DNA of 64,000 nucleotides from Variovorax sp. PBS-H4 (GCF_901827205.1 NZ_LR594675.1:2108001-2172000); one strand, 5' to 3'; positions 30,335-40,898 are shown, counted from the first letter of the stretch. Numbers and translations: made by a program. The notes: generated from the sequence alone by a model not told the origin.

Positions 30335-30365
30335 CGGCGCTGCCGCCCCGCAGCGCCGTTTTTTT
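30335..30365 (+). terminator. Terminator-like hairpin in the leader of the orphan bmp gene
   Basis: CGGCGCTGC (30335-30343) pairs perfectly with GCAGCGCCG (30350-30358) and is followed by seven T residues. It works only in the plus direction, yet the nearest upstream plus-strand gene ends at 29375 with an opposing gene between. It is 25 bases before the bmp start and after the -10 candidate, so it may be an attenuator of bmp rather than the end of another gene. Confidence 0.7.
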
Positions 30366-30390
30366 ATCCGGGGCCATGTAGAGGAACACC

Positions 30391-31479
30391 ATGTACAAAA
30401 ACCTCGCCGCCGCGCTCGCGGCCGCCTGTTTTTTCATTTCGCCTTCTTTTTCGCAATCCGTCGCTGCGGCGGATCCGCTCAAGATCGGATTCGTCTACGT
30501 CGCTCCCATCACCGATGCCGGCTGGGTGCGGCAGCACGATGAAGGCCGCAAGGCCGTCGAGGCGGCGTTGGGCGACAAGGTGAAGACCACCTACGTCGAG
30601 AACGTTGCGGAGGGCGCCGATGCCGAGCGTGTGATCCGCGATCTCGCGCAGCAGGGCCACAGGCTGATCTTCACTCCCAGCTTCGGCTACATGGAGCCCA
30701 CGCTCAAGGTGGCGCGCGACTTCCCGGACGTGAAGTTCGAGTCCATCACCGGCTACAAGCCTGCCCCCAACGTCGCGACGGCCAACGCGCGCTACTACCA
30801 GGGCCGCTACCTGGCCGGCGTCACGGCAGGGCGCATGAGCAAGACCCACGTGGCCGGGTACGTCGCGGGCTTTCCGATTCCCGAGGTGCTGCAGGGCATC
30901 AATGCCTTCACCCTCGGCATGCGCTCGGTCGATCCGAAAGCGCGCGTCAAGGTCGTGTGGCTGGACGCCTGGTTCGATCCCCCGAGGGAGCGCGACGCCG
31001 CGATGACGCTGTTCAACCAGGACGTGGATGTGATCGCCTTCCACACCGGTTCGACCGCCGTGATGGCCGCGGCCCAGGAGCGCGGCAAGATGGCCGTGGC
31101 GTACCACTCCGACATGCGCAAGGTCGCGCCGGATGCTCAGATCGTCGCCGTCATCCACGAGTGGGGCGGCTACTACATCCAGCGCGCGAAGGCGGTGCTC
31201 GACGGCAGCTGGAAGCCGGTCAATACGTGGGGGGGCGTCAAGGAAGGAATGGTGCGCGTCGGCAACTTCGGCCCGAAGGTGCCCAAGGCCGTGCAGGAAG
31301 AGGTGCTGGCGCGGCAGCAGGACATCGCGAGCGGCAAGCTGCAGGTCTTCCGCGCGGGCCAGGACGTGCGCGACAACGAGGGGAAGGTTGCCATCGCCAA
31401 GGGGACCGGCCTGCGCGACGACCAGATCCTCATGATGAACTGGCTGGTCGAGGGGGTGGAGGGGCGTGTCGCTCGCTGA
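30391..31479 (+). CDS. Orphan BMP-family periplasmic nucleoside-binding protein
   Basis: A 362-residue periplasmic binding protein closely resembling the lipoprotein at 21063: it starts PLKIGFVYVAPITDAGWVRQ and shares YVENVAEGADAERVIRDLAQ and PSFGYMEP. The N-terminus is a Sec signal peptide ending near SVAAA; a Cys at residue 13 does not make a convincing lipobox, so it is probably soluble rather than lipidated. GAGGAA lies upstream of the ATG. No permease or ATPase accompanies it, so it may feed the ABC transporter at 17410-21015 or act as a sensor. The two proteins differ in the ligand loops (for example HTGSTAVM against NTDSPAVL). Confidence 0.88.
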   Translation: MYKNLAAALAAACFFISPSFSQSVAAADPLKIGFVYVAPITDAGWVRQHDEGRKAVEAALGDKVKTTYVENVAEGADAERVIRDLAQQGHRLIFTPSFGYMEPTLKVARDFPDVKFESITGYKPAPNVATANARYYQGRYLAGVTAGRMSKTHVAGYVAGFPIPEVLQGINAFTLGMRSVDPKARVKVVWLDAWFDPPRERDAAMTLFNQDVDVIAFHTGSTAVMAAAQERGKMAVAYHSDMRKVAPDAQIVAVIHEWGGYYIQRAKAVLDGSWKPVNTWGGVKEGMVRVGNFGPKVPKAVQEEVLARQQDIASGKLQVFRAGQDVRDNEGKVAIAKGTGLRDDQILMMNWLVEGVEGRVAR

Positions 31480-31494
31480 CTGCGGCGGACCGTC

Positions 31495-32157
31495 TCAGTG
31501 CACGAAGCCGCGCTCGCGGTGGAAGTACGCAGCCTCGGGATCGAGCTTCTTCACCTGCATGGCCGGCGCGCCGGCGTAGACCGTGTACGCCTCGCTGTGC
31601 GCCTTGTTGAGCACCGAGCCCGCGCCCAGCATCGAACGGTCGGGCAGGGCGGCGCCGCCCAGGACCGTCACGCGCGTGCCCACCAGGCAGTAGGCGCCGA
31701 TCCGGATAGGCTTGCAGTCCTGCCGGTTCTCCTGTGCGTTGATGCCGTGTGTGATCAGCTGCGAGTGGTAGCCCGCGAGGGTGGTGAAGGCGCCGATCTC
31801 GACGCGATCGGTGCAGTCGATGATGTGCTGTTTGGTCACGGCCGCATGCTCGCCCAGCGAGAACGTCGGATCGCGGTCTGTCCGATGCCGGAAATGGGCG
31901 CCTGCCGGCGGGTGGCCGGTGATCCAGTTCGAGCGGTCGATGACCGAATGCGCGCCGCACTCGAGCCGGCCCAGGTGGACGGCCACGTTGAAGTGGCCGA
32001 TGTACGCCCCTTCACCCATCACCAAATGGCCCGGGAAGACATAGGAGAGCCCGATGCGCGCGCCCTCTGCGATCTCGTACCCCCAGAAGCGGCGCAGCAC
32101 CGCGCGTTTCAGCACCCAGGGCAGGAACACCACCAGGAGACCCAGCAGCCTCCTCAC
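31495..32157 (-). CDS. Hexapeptide-repeat acyltransferase
   Basis: A 220-residue protein with a basic, hydrophobic N-terminus (RRLLGLLVVFLPWVLKR) that may attach to the membrane, followed by left-handed beta-helix repeats (for example VFPGHLVMGEGAYIGHFNVA and GAYCLVGTRVTVLGGA). Such proteins acetylate sugars of surface polysaccharides (WcaB/WcaF, NodL type). GTG at 32157 overlaps the glycosyltransferase stop as GTGA, which I take as the start. Together they form a two-gene glycan operon; the acceptor sugar is unknown. Confidence 0.8.
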   Translation of the reverse strand: MRRLLGLLVVFLPWVLKRAVLRRFWGYEIAEGARIGLSYVFPGHLVMGEGAYIGHFNVAVHLGRLECGAHSVIDRSNWITGHPPAGAHFRHRTDRDPTFSLGEHAAVTKQHIIDCTDRVEIGAFTTLAGYHSQLITHGINAQENRQDCKPIRIGAYCLVGTRVTVLGGAALPDRSMLGAGSVLNKAHSEAYTVYAGAPAMQVKKLDPEAAYFHRERGFVH

Positions 32158-33308
32158 CGGACGGCCTTCCGTTCGGCGAGCACGCGGCGATAGGTGTCCA
32201 CATAGCTCGAAGCCATGCGTTGCGCCGAGTAGTGCGTGGCGTTTTCGATGCCCAGGCGGCGCATCTCGGCGAAGCGCGGCGCTGCGTTCTCGATGGCGGC
32301 GGCCATGGCATCGGCATCGTCGGGGTCCACGTAGACCGCGCCTTCGCCACCGATCTCGTTCATCGGTGCCAGGTCGGAGGTGAAGACGGGGCAGCCGCAG
32401 GCCTGAGCCTCGATGACCGGCCAGCCGAAGCCTTCCTGCAGCGAGGGGAAGAGCAGGGCGGTGGCGCTGGCATAGAGCGCGCGCAGCTCCTCGTGGGAAA
32501 CGCCCTGGACCGTCTTGATCCGATTGGCCACCGCGTGCTTTCGGGCGAGCTCGGCCACCTCGGGCACCAGCTCCGGGCCGACGAACAGCAACTGCTCCAC
32601 AGGCGCGGGCCGGCCGCTCGCCGCTGCGCGCTCGTGCAGCGCGATGAAGGTCTCGACCACCTTGCGGCGGTTCTTGCGCGCCAGATCCCAGCCGACGTGG
32701 ATCAGGAACTTGTCGGCCGTCGACATGCCGAAGCGCTGGATCAGCCGCTGTGCCTCCTCGGGCGGCACCGGCCGGAAGTCGTCGTTGAGCCCGTTGAGCA
32801 CCACGGTGACCCGCGGCTCCTCGGCCAGTCCCAGCGCCAGCAGCTCGCGCCGCGTCAGCTGCGAGACGCAGGCCACCAGGTCGGCCGCACGCAGCCCCTT
32901 GACGATGAGGCGCTGGAACAGCCGGCCCGTCCACCCTACGTTCCAGCCGTCGACCATGCCCTTCGCGGCCTGTACCGCGATGACGTCGTGGCAGGTGATG
33001 ATGTTGGGCTTGGACTTCACCCACGGGATGTACATGCCGTTGGAATGGTCCGCTACGTGCACGACATCGGCCCAGCGAAGGTGGCGGGCCAGCGAGGGGA
33101 GGAAGAGGATGAACTTGTCCACGTAGCCCAGCCACTTCCACAGCCGCGACGTCGTGGGCACCCGCAGCACGCGCCTCGGCGGCGTCAGCACGCGCAGCTC
33201 GCAGCCGTTGCGGGGCAGTTCGCGTTCCAGAATTCTTTTGAATGCCAGCATGCTGGTCTGGCCGTCGGGGACGTAGTTCCCGATGAGGAGCACTTTCATG
33301 TTGGACAT
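32154..33308 (-). CDS. GT4-family glycosyltransferase
   Basis: A 384-residue GT-B glycosyltransferase. The N-terminal domain begins MKVLLIGNYVPDGQTSM, and the C-terminal domain contains FLIHVGWDLARKNRRKVVE, LFPSLQEGFGWPVIEAQACG (the E-x7-E donor-sugar motif) and SDLAPMNEIGG. It would add a hexose from a nucleotide sugar to an exopolysaccharide or O-antigen intermediate. ATG at 33308 or 33299 is likely; an upstream in-frame TTG at 33362 exists. It is divergent from guanine deaminase. Confidence 0.85.
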   Translation of the reverse strand: MSNMKVLLIGNYVPDGQTSMLAFKRILERELPRNGCELRVLTPPRRVLRVPTTSRLWKWLGYVDKFILFLPSLARHLRWADVVHVADHSNGMYIPWVKSKPNIITCHDVIAVQAAKGMVDGWNVGWTGRLFQRLIVKGLRAADLVACVSQLTRRELLALGLAEEPRVTVVLNGLNDDFRPVPPEEAQRLIQRFGMSTADKFLIHVGWDLARKNRRKVVETFIALHERAAASGRPAPVEQLLFVGPELVPEVAELARKHAVANRIKTVQGVSHEELRALYASATALLFPSLQEGFGWPVIEAQACGCPVFTSDLAPMNEIGGEGAVYVDPDDADAMAAAIENAAPRFAEMRRLGIENATHYSAQRMASSYVDTYRRVLAERKAVR

Positions 33309-33425
33309 GCGCGGCGGTCTGCGTCGCGTGAAGTCATCTCTGTTCCTGTTGGAGTGAAGCAAGAATTATGGTCTAGCGGCCGGCACACCCTGGAGGCAGG
33401 CCCAGGCCGCGCCGGCTGTCATATA

Positions 33426-33438
33426 GCGTCCATATGCG
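33426..33438. promoter_or_regulatory. Candidate purine-regulator site upstream of guaD
   Basis: GCGTCCATATGCG differs by one base from GCGTCCGTATGCG at 10707-10719 before xdhA. It is 44 bases before the guaD start. ATATAGC overlaps its left edge and also occurs before xdhA (10676-10682). The match suggests a shared regulator; this is inference. Confidence 0.4.
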
Positions 33439-33482
33439 CTCGCACATTCCGTACCGGGCCTCGCTGCCTTACCCTCCAGCCC

Positions 33483-34772
33483 ATGCAAGCCTACCGTGCC
33501 TCCCTTTTGCGTTTCGACGCCGCCGGCCAGCCCGTTTTCGACGAGGACGGCTTGCTGCTCGTCGGTCCCGACGCCGCTGGCCGCCAGCGGGTGCTGGATG
33601 CCGGTGCCTTCGCAAGCGTCTCCGCCCGCCATCCGGATGCGGCGGTCACGCATTGGCCGGGCCGCATCATTGCGCCGGGCTTCGTGGACATGCATATCCA
33701 CTTTCCGCAGACCGACATCATCGGCGCACCTTCCGAGGGGCTGCTGCCCTGGCTCGAGAACTACACCTTTCCGGCCGAGAGCCGCTTCGCCGAGCCGGCC
33801 CATGCGGCCGAGGTTGCCGACGTCTTCTTCGACGAGCTGCTGCGCAACGGCGTGACGACCTCTCTGACCTTTGCGACGTCGCATCCGGCTTCGGTGCAAG
33901 CCTTCTTCGAGGCGGCGCAGCAACGATCGCTGCGGATGATCACTGGCAAGGTGCTGCAGGACCGGCATTCGCCAGACGGTGTACGCGACCAAACTGAACA
34001 GAGCCTGAGCGACACCGAAGCGTTGATTCGCCGCTGGCACGGCGTGGACCGGCTGGGGTACGCGATCACCCCGCGCTTCGCTCCCACCAGCAGCAACGCT
34101 CAATTGCGCGGCGCGGGCGACTTGGCCGCCAAGTACCCGGACACCTGGATCCACTCGCACGTGGCCGAGAACAAGGACGAGGTCAGGTGGGCGCGCGAGC
34201 TCTTTCCCGGGGCCCGTTCCTACCTCGACGTCTACCAGGGCTTCGGCCTGATGCGCGAGCGCGCGGTCTATGCCCACTGCATCCATTTCGACGACGACGA
34301 CCGGCGGTTGATGCGCGAGACCGGCACCGCCGCGGCCGTAAGCCCGACCAGCAACCTGTTCCTCGGCAGCGGCTTCTTCGACTTCGAGGGGGCTGACCGC
34401 ATCGGCTGCGCTTACGGCCTGGCCAGCGACGTGGGCGGCGGCACCAGCTTCAGCCCTTTCTCCACCATGCTGGCCGCTTACTACGTGGGCCGCGAAGGCC
34501 AGACCAAGCCGGGCGTCAGCATTGCGCCCTCGCAGCTGTGGTGGCGCCACACCGGCGGCGCGGCCCGGGCGCTTGGGCTGGAGGGTGTCATCGGCAACCT
34601 GCAGCCGGGCTGCGAGGCGGACTTTCTGGTGCTCGACCCCAAGGCCACGCCGATGCTTGCGCGCAAGACGGCGCGGGCGGAGAGCCTGGAGGAATTGCTG
34701 TTCGCGATGATCGTGCTGGGGGACGATCGGCTGGTGGAGCGGACGGTGGTGTCGCAGGCCTTGAGCGCCTGA
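33483..34772 (+). CDS. guaD: Guanine deaminase
   Basis: A 429-residue zinc amidohydrolase converting guanine to xanthine, the substrate of XdhAB. GFVDMHIHFPQ holds the metal HxH pair, SHVAENKDEV the metal His and catalytic Glu, AHCIHF the second His and ASDVGGGTSFSPF the metal Asp. These motifs and the length are typical of GuaD. ATG at 33483 is the natural start. It stands apart from the xdh operon but shares a 13-base upstream motif with it, and the dCTP deaminase gene follows after 73 bases. Confidence 0.93.
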   Translation: MQAYRASLLRFDAAGQPVFDEDGLLLVGPDAAGRQRVLDAGAFASVSARHPDAAVTHWPGRIIAPGFVDMHIHFPQTDIIGAPSEGLLPWLENYTFPAESRFAEPAHAAEVADVFFDELLRNGVTTSLTFATSHPASVQAFFEAAQQRSLRMITGKVLQDRHSPDGVRDQTEQSLSDTEALIRRWHGVDRLGYAITPRFAPTSSNAQLRGAGDLAAKYPDTWIHSHVAENKDEVRWARELFPGARSYLDVYQGFGLMRERAVYAHCIHFDDDDRRLMRETGTAAAVSPTSNLFLGSGFFDFEGADRIGCAYGLASDVGGGTSFSPFSTMLAAYYVGREGQTKPGVSIAPSQLWWRHTGGAARALGLEGVIGNLQPGCEADFLVLDPKATPMLARKTARAESLEELLFAMIVLGDDRLVERTVVSQALSA

Positions 34773-34845
34773 CCGCCGGCCGGGGGCTCAAGCCGCTGTC
34801 CGGGCCATCCGCTGCCTAGAATGGCGGCCCAGGAAAGAACCCGAC

Positions 34846-35412
34846 ATGAGCATCAAAAGCGACAAGTGGATCCGGCGCATGGCCGAGAAGAACGGCATGA
34901 TCGACCCCTTTGAGCCGGGCCAGATCCGCGAGCAGGACGGCCACCGCATCATCAGCTACGGCACTTCGAGCTACGGCTACGACATCCGCTGCGCGCCCGA
35001 GTTCAAGGTCTTCACCAACATCCACAGCACGGTGGTCGACCCGAAGAACTTCGATGAGAAGAGCTTCGTCGACTTCCACGGCGATTCCTGCATCATCCCG
35101 CCCAACAGCTTCGCCCTGGCGCGCACGGTGGAATACTTCCGTATCCCGCGCAACGTGCTGACCATCTGCCTGGGCAAGAGCACCTACGCGCGCTGCGGAA
35201 TCATCGTCAATGTCACGCCCTTCGAACCCGAATGGGAAGGGTTTGTGACGCTCGAGTTCAGCAACACCACCCCGCTGCCGGCCAAGATCTATGCCGGCGA
35301 GGGTTGTGCCCAGGTGCTCTTCTTCGAGAGCGACGAGGTCTGCGAAACCAGCTACAAGGACCGCGGCGGCAAGTACCAGGGGCAGCGGGGGGTGACGCTG
35401 CCCAAGGCCTGA
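34846..35412 (+). CDS. dcd: dCTP deaminase
   Basis: A 188-residue trimeric enzyme that converts dCTP to dUTP for thymidylate synthesis. SYGTSSYGYDIRC, LGKSTYARCGIIVNVTPFEP (substrate-binding Ser and Arg, catalytic Glu) and the C-terminal KYQGQRGVTLPK are diagnostic. A likely -10 element TAGAAT lies 24 bases before the ATG. It is a housekeeping gene unrelated to the flanking catabolic genes. Confidence 0.96.
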   Translation: MSIKSDKWIRRMAEKNGMIDPFEPGQIREQDGHRIISYGTSSYGYDIRCAPEFKVFTNIHSTVVDPKNFDEKSFVDFHGDSCIIPPNSFALARTVEYFRIPRNVLTICLGKSTYARCGIIVNVTPFEPEWEGFVTLEFSNTTPLPAKIYAGEGCAQVLFFESDEVCETSYKDRGGKYQGQRGVTLPKA

Positions 35413-35566
35413 GCCACTCGCGGCGCTGTCCTGCACGCGCTCGGGCCTTGCCGGCCCTGCGGCCTCATCCCGCCTGCGCGAGGATCGTCGGCCATGGATG
35501 TGCTCCCGGATCGAGCGCGTACCATCGGCGAGGCATCAGCCGTCGCGGGCGGCAAGGAGATACGTC

Positions 35567-36445
35567 ATGAGATGGGAAGGCAACGAACAATCGGACAATG
35601 TCGAGGACCGGCGCAGCGGTGGCGGCGGCTTCGGTGGCCTGCCCATCGGCGGGCGCAGCGTCGGGTTGGGCACCGTTGCGGTCGCCGTGATTGCGGGGTG
35701 GATCTTCGGCATCAACCCGCTCACCCTGCTGGGGATGATGAGCGGGGGCGAGCCCCCGGCACAGGTCCAGCAGCAGGGCCCTGCCCAGAAGCCGCCGGCC
35801 GAGGACCGCGAAGCAGCCTTTGTTTCTACCGTCCTGCGCAATACCGAGGTGGTGTGGAGCGATGTCTTCCGGCAGAACGGGAGCAGCTACACGCCCACCC
35901 GCCTGGTGCTCTTCCGTGGCGCCACGTCCACGGCCTGTGGCGCCGGGCAGGCAGCCATGGGCCCCTTCTACTGCCCGGGCGACAAGAAGGTGTACATCGA
36001 CCTGAGCTTCTACGACACCCTCTCACGCCAGTTGGGCGCGCCCGGCGAATTCGCCCGCGCCTACGTCATTGCGCACGAGGTGGGCCACCACGTGCAGGAC
36101 GAACTCGGCGTCACCGGCAAGGTCGACCAGATGCGTGGTCGCCTGAGCCAGGCGCAGAACAACGCGATGAGCGTGCGGGTCGAACTGCAGGCCGACTGCT
36201 TCGCGGGTGTCTGGGCGCACCATTCCCAGGAGTCCAAGCGCTGGCTGGACCCGGGTGATATCGAGGCCGCCATGAACGCCGCCGCCAAGATCGGCGACGA
36301 CGCCCTCCAGCGCTCGGCCGGCCGGGCCGTGGTTCCCGACAGCTTTACCCATGGCTCCAGCGCCCAGCGCCAGCGGTGGTTCGGCGCCGGGTACAAGACC
36401 GGCAAGATCCAGGATTGCGACACCTTCGCCGCGCGGAGCCTTTGA
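35567..36445 (+). CDS. Membrane-anchored neutral zinc metallopeptidase (YpfJ/KPN_02809 family)
   Basis: A 292-residue protein with a short cytoplasmic Gly-rich N-terminus, one membrane segment (~residues 35-55, LGTVAVAVIAGWIFGINPL) and a periplasmic metallopeptidase domain. The zinc motif HEVGHH and the downstream ELQADCFAG are both present. GSSAQRQRWFGAGY closes the domain. The family is widespread but its physiological substrate is not established. ATG at 35567 has AAGGAGA upstream. It is followed by a hairpin before rhlE. Confidence 0.85.
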   Translation: MRWEGNEQSDNVEDRRSGGGGFGGLPIGGRSVGLGTVAVAVIAGWIFGINPLTLLGMMSGGEPPAQVQQQGPAQKPPAEDREAAFVSTVLRNTEVVWSDVFRQNGSSYTPTRLVLFRGATSTACGAGQAAMGPFYCPGDKKVYIDLSFYDTLSRQLGAPGEFARAYVIAHEVGHHVQDELGVTGKVDQMRGRLSQAQNNAMSVRVELQADCFAGVWAHHSQESKRWLDPGDIEAAMNAAAKIGDDALQRSAGRAVVPDSFTHGSSAQRQRWFGAGYKTGKIQDCDTFAARSL

Positions 36446-36463
36446 GCGGAGCCCGCGCGCTGA

Positions 36464-36499
36464 CGGGGACCGGAAACAGAGCCATCGGGCCGGTCCCCG
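36464..36499 (+). terminator. GC-rich hairpin after the metallopeptidase gene
   Basis: CGGGGACCGG (36464-36473) pairs perfectly with CCGGTCCCCG (36490-36499). A T run follows only after 13 further bases, so termination efficiency is doubtful. It separates the peptidase gene from rhlE. Confidence 0.45.
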
Positions 36500-36545
36500 C
36501 ACTGTCATCCCCGTTTTTTGCCGCAGTGCGACAATAGCGGGCTTC

Positions 36546-38012
<1,467 letters not shown>

Positions 38013-38043
38013 GACCTGCGACGCGCCGGCGGCGGTCGCGCGC

Positions 38044-38886
38044 TCAGCCGGGCTGCTGCGCTTGCGCGCAGCGCACCTGGATCAGCTCCCGGTCCGAAGT
38101 GGCCGCGCCAATGCGCACGGCGCTCAGGCAACCGCCCCAGACACAGCCGGTGTCGGTCGACAGCAGGTCGGGCCGCGACAGCCAGCCCAGCGTGGACCAG
38201 TGGCCAAAGGCCACCGTGAGCTTCGCGGTGCGCCGCCCGGGTACGTCGAACCAGGGCATGAAGCCGGCCGGCGCGGCGGCTGATCCGTCCTTGGTGTCGA
38301 ACTCCATCACGCCTTCGGCGCTGCAGAAGCGCAGCCGCGTAAGGGCATTGACGATGACGCGCAGGCGCGCGCTGCCGCCGAGCGCGTCGCTCCACTGCGC
38401 CGGCTCGTTGCCGTACATCGTCTGCAGGAACTCGGTCCAGGCGGGGCCGCGCAGCGCCGACTCCAGCTCCGCCGCCAGCGCCAGCGTGTCCGCGAGCGTC
38501 CATTGCGGCAGCACGCCCGCATGCACCATCAGCAGCTCGCCATCGGCCAGTTCGCGATGCAGTGCCATCGGCTGCCGACGCAGCCAGTCCAGAAGGCTGT
38601 CGCGGTCGGGCGCGGCCAGCACTTCGTCCAACGTGTCCTTACGGCCGTGCTTGCGCGCGCCCTGGGCCACGCCCAGCAGGTGCAGGTCGTGGTTGCCCAG
38701 CAGGCTCTGCGCGGCGCCTCCCAGGCGCTGCATGCGCCGCAGCACGGCCAGCGAGTCGGGGCCGCGGTTGACCAGGTCGCCCAGCAGCACCAGCTGATCG
38801 CGGCTAGGAGAGAAAGCGATGTGGTCGAGCAGGCGCGCCAGGGGTTCGTCGCAGCCCTGCACGTCGCCGATCAAGTAAAGTGCCAT
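38044..38886 (-). CDS. apaH: Symmetrical bis(5'-nucleosyl)-tetraphosphatase
   Basis: A 280-residue metallophosphatase that splits Ap4A into two ADP. GDVQGC near the N-terminus, GDLVNRGPDSL and LLGNHDLHLLG are the metal-binding motifs, and VHAG plus FGHWSTLG complete the fold. The length and order match ApaH. ATG at 38886 is divergent from the CNNM-type gene at 38911 across 24 bases, so their promoters must overlap the opposite genes. It is convergent with rhlE. Confidence 0.93.
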   Translation of the reverse strand: MALYLIGDVQGCDEPLARLLDHIAFSPSRDQLVLLGDLVNRGPDSLAVLRRMQRLGGAAQSLLGNHDLHLLGVAQGARKHGRKDTLDEVLAAPDRDSLLDWLRRQPMALHRELADGELLMVHAGVLPQWTLADTLALAAELESALRGPAWTEFLQTMYGNEPAQWSDALGGSARLRVIVNALTRLRFCSAEGVMEFDTKDGSAAAPAGFMPWFDVPGRRTAKLTVAFGHWSTLGWLSRPDLLSTDTGCVWGGCLSAVRIGAATSDRELIQVRCAQAQQPG

Positions 38887-38910
38887 GGGTTCCCATTCTC
38901 CCCCGCCTCC

Positions 38911-40227
38911 ATGGATGTTTTTCTGCTGGCCTTGCTGACCACGCTCAACGCGTTGTTCGCAATGTCCGAAATGGCCCTGTCCACCAGCCGCCGGGCGCGC
39001 TTGGCCGCGCTGGCCGAAACGGGTGATCCAGGGGCGGCGGCCGCGCTGGCCCTGATGGAATCGCCGACGCAGTTCCTCTCCACCGTGCAGATCGGCATCA
39101 CCTCGATCGGCATGCTGAGCGGCATCGTCGGCGAGGCCGCCTTCGCCGGGCCGCTTGCGATCTGGATGGAGGGCGCGGGGATGGGCCCTGGCGCGGCGAG
39201 CTTCGTGTCCACCGCTGTGGTGGTGAGCTGCATCACCTTCTTCACCATCATCTTCGGCGAGCTGGTGCCCAAGCGCATCGGGCAGCTCTATCCCGAGCCG
39301 GTGGCACGGCACGTCGCACGGCCGATGCACATGCTGGCCGCGGCCGCCAAACCGTTCGTGCTGCTGCTTTCGGGGGCCACGGCCGCCATACTCAAGCTGC
39401 TGCGCATCGACCTGAACGCGGGTCGCCTGGTGACGGAGGAAGAAATTTCGGCAAGCCTGGAGGAGGGCGTCGACGCCGGCGTCATCGAGATGCACGAGCA
39501 CCAGATGGTGCGCAACGTGTTCCACCTGGACGACCGCCGCCTCAGCTCGCTGATGGTGCCGCGCGCCGATATCGACTGGCTGGAGGCTTCCGCGAGTGTC
39601 GAGGAAGCCCTGCGCAAGGTGTCGCTGGACGCCACACACGACGAGATCCATTCCTGGTACCCGGTGTGTCGCGGGTCGCTGGACGACGTCGTGGGGACCA
39701 TCAGTGTGGCCCGGTTGCTGGCGGCGGGCCTGGCACATGCCGGCGTCATCGAGGACGAGGCGCAGCCGGCGGTCTTCGTGCCCGAGACCCTGACCGGCAT
39801 GGAGCTGCTCGAGCAGTTCCGCGCGCGCGCGGCTCGACTGGTGTTCGTGGTCGACGAGTACGGCGTGGTGCAGGGATTGATGACGCCGGGCGACCTGCTC
39901 GAAGCCATTACCGGCGAGCTGCAGACCGCCACCCAAGGGGACGCCTGGGCCCACAAGCGGCCGGATGGCGTCTGGGAGCTCGACGGGTTGATGCCCGTGG
40001 CCGAGCTGCGTGCGCGCCTGGGCATCCGCGAACTGCCCGACGAGGATCGTGGCCGCTACAACACGGTGGCCGGGCTGCTGATCTTCGTGGCCGGCCACCT
40101 GCCGGAGGTTGACGAGGAAATCGATTGCGAGGGCTGGCGCTTCCAGATCGTGGCGCTCGACGGGAAACGCATCGACCGGGTAGTGGCCCGTTCGATCGCG
40201 GCGGCCGCCCAGAACGAGACGGCCTGA
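38911..40227 (+). CDS. CNNM/CorC-type membrane protein with CBS pair
   Basis: A 438-residue protein: an N-terminal DUF21/CNNM transmembrane domain (~1-180, containing FAMSEMALSTSRRARLAAL and FGELVPKRIGQ), a CBS-domain pair (MVPRADIDWL; VFVVDEYGVVQGLMTPGDLL) and a C-terminal CorC_HlyC domain. The family, often labelled hemolysin-like, is linked to magnesium and cobalt efflux; hemolysis is not implied. ATG at 38911 lies close to the divergent apaH start. Confidence 0.88.
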   Translation: MDVFLLALLTTLNALFAMSEMALSTSRRARLAALAETGDPGAAAALALMESPTQFLSTVQIGITSIGMLSGIVGEAAFAGPLAIWMEGAGMGPGAASFVSTAVVVSCITFFTIIFGELVPKRIGQLYPEPVARHVARPMHMLAAAAKPFVLLLSGATAAILKLLRIDLNAGRLVTEEEISASLEEGVDAGVIEMHEHQMVRNVFHLDDRRLSSLMVPRADIDWLEASASVEEALRKVSLDATHDEIHSWYPVCRGSLDDVVGTISVARLLAAGLAHAGVIEDEAQPAVFVPETLTGMELLEQFRARAARLVFVVDEYGVVQGLMTPGDLLEAITGELQTATQGDAWAHKRPDGVWELDGLMPVAELRARLGIRELPDEDRGRYNTVAGLLIFVAGHLPEVDEEIDCEGWRFQIVALDGKRIDRVVARSIAAAAQNETA

Positions 40228-40248
40228 GCCGGGAGGGCTGCCACCTGT

Positions 40249-40740
40249 TCAGCGAGGGCGTGGGTGCTCGGCCCGCCACCGCCACGGCGGCACGGGGCGG
40301 CGATCGGCCCACAGCCCGGCACCCTTCGCCTTGGCCTCGAACTCGGCCAACCCGTACCGGCCGCGCTCGATGGGGCCTTGTTCGTTGGCATAGGCACGTG
40401 CCCACCAGGCCAGGCCTGCGCTGAGCATGGCGAGGCCGACGTCCCGCGTCGTCGCGCAGCGGGCTTCGGTGCAGTCATCGGGTGCAACCTGCACGCGGCA
40501 CACGCGGCGCTGGTAGCGGTCTTCGTCATGTTCGCAGTACAGCCGTGCGATCTTTCGGTAGGCGACCTGCGACAGCGCTTGCTTGGCGCGGCGGCCAAAG
40601 GGCTGGTTCAGCTCGGGCGCATCGACGGCATGCAGCCGAATGGTGAGCTGGCGAAAGTCGCCGGGCTCGCCACATCGGACCTTGAGGGTGTCGCCGTCGC
40701 TGATGGCAACGACCAGGCAGAAGAGGGCGGCGGAAAGCAT
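40249..40740 (-). CDS. Staphylococcal-nuclease-like (thermonuclease) protein
   Basis: A ~163-residue protein with an SNase fold: AISDGDTLKVRC and LTIRLHAVDAPELNQPFG are the first strands and the metal-site Asp region. The family Arg and Glu positions fall in the following segment. The start is uncertain: from ATG 40740 the N-terminus is MLSAALFCLVVA directly fused to the first beta strand. Upstream in-frame residues (SIKRFGL) would supply the positive charge of a signal peptide but have no ATG, only a GTG at 40809. Export is likely but not certain. Confidence 0.72.
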   Translation of the reverse strand: MLSAALFCLVVAISDGDTLKVRCGEPGDFRQLTIRLHAVDAPELNQPFGRRAKQALSQVAYRKIARLYCEHDEDRYQRRVCRVQVAPDDCTEARCATTRDVGLAMLSAGLAWWARAYANEQGPIERGRYGLAEFEAKAKGAGLWADRRPVPPWRWRAEHPRPR

Positions 40741-40898
40741 GAGGCCAAAGCGCTTGATGCTAAGTGTTCCGGTCCGGCGGCCCGGTGCTCGAGCCGTGGC
40801 CTGTGGCACAAGCGCCCGGCCACGCCAAAAGTAGCTTGGAAAAGTAACTATTTGTGTGATTCAATCGGCGGCGGAGTAGAGGACCGTCGAGGACATCC

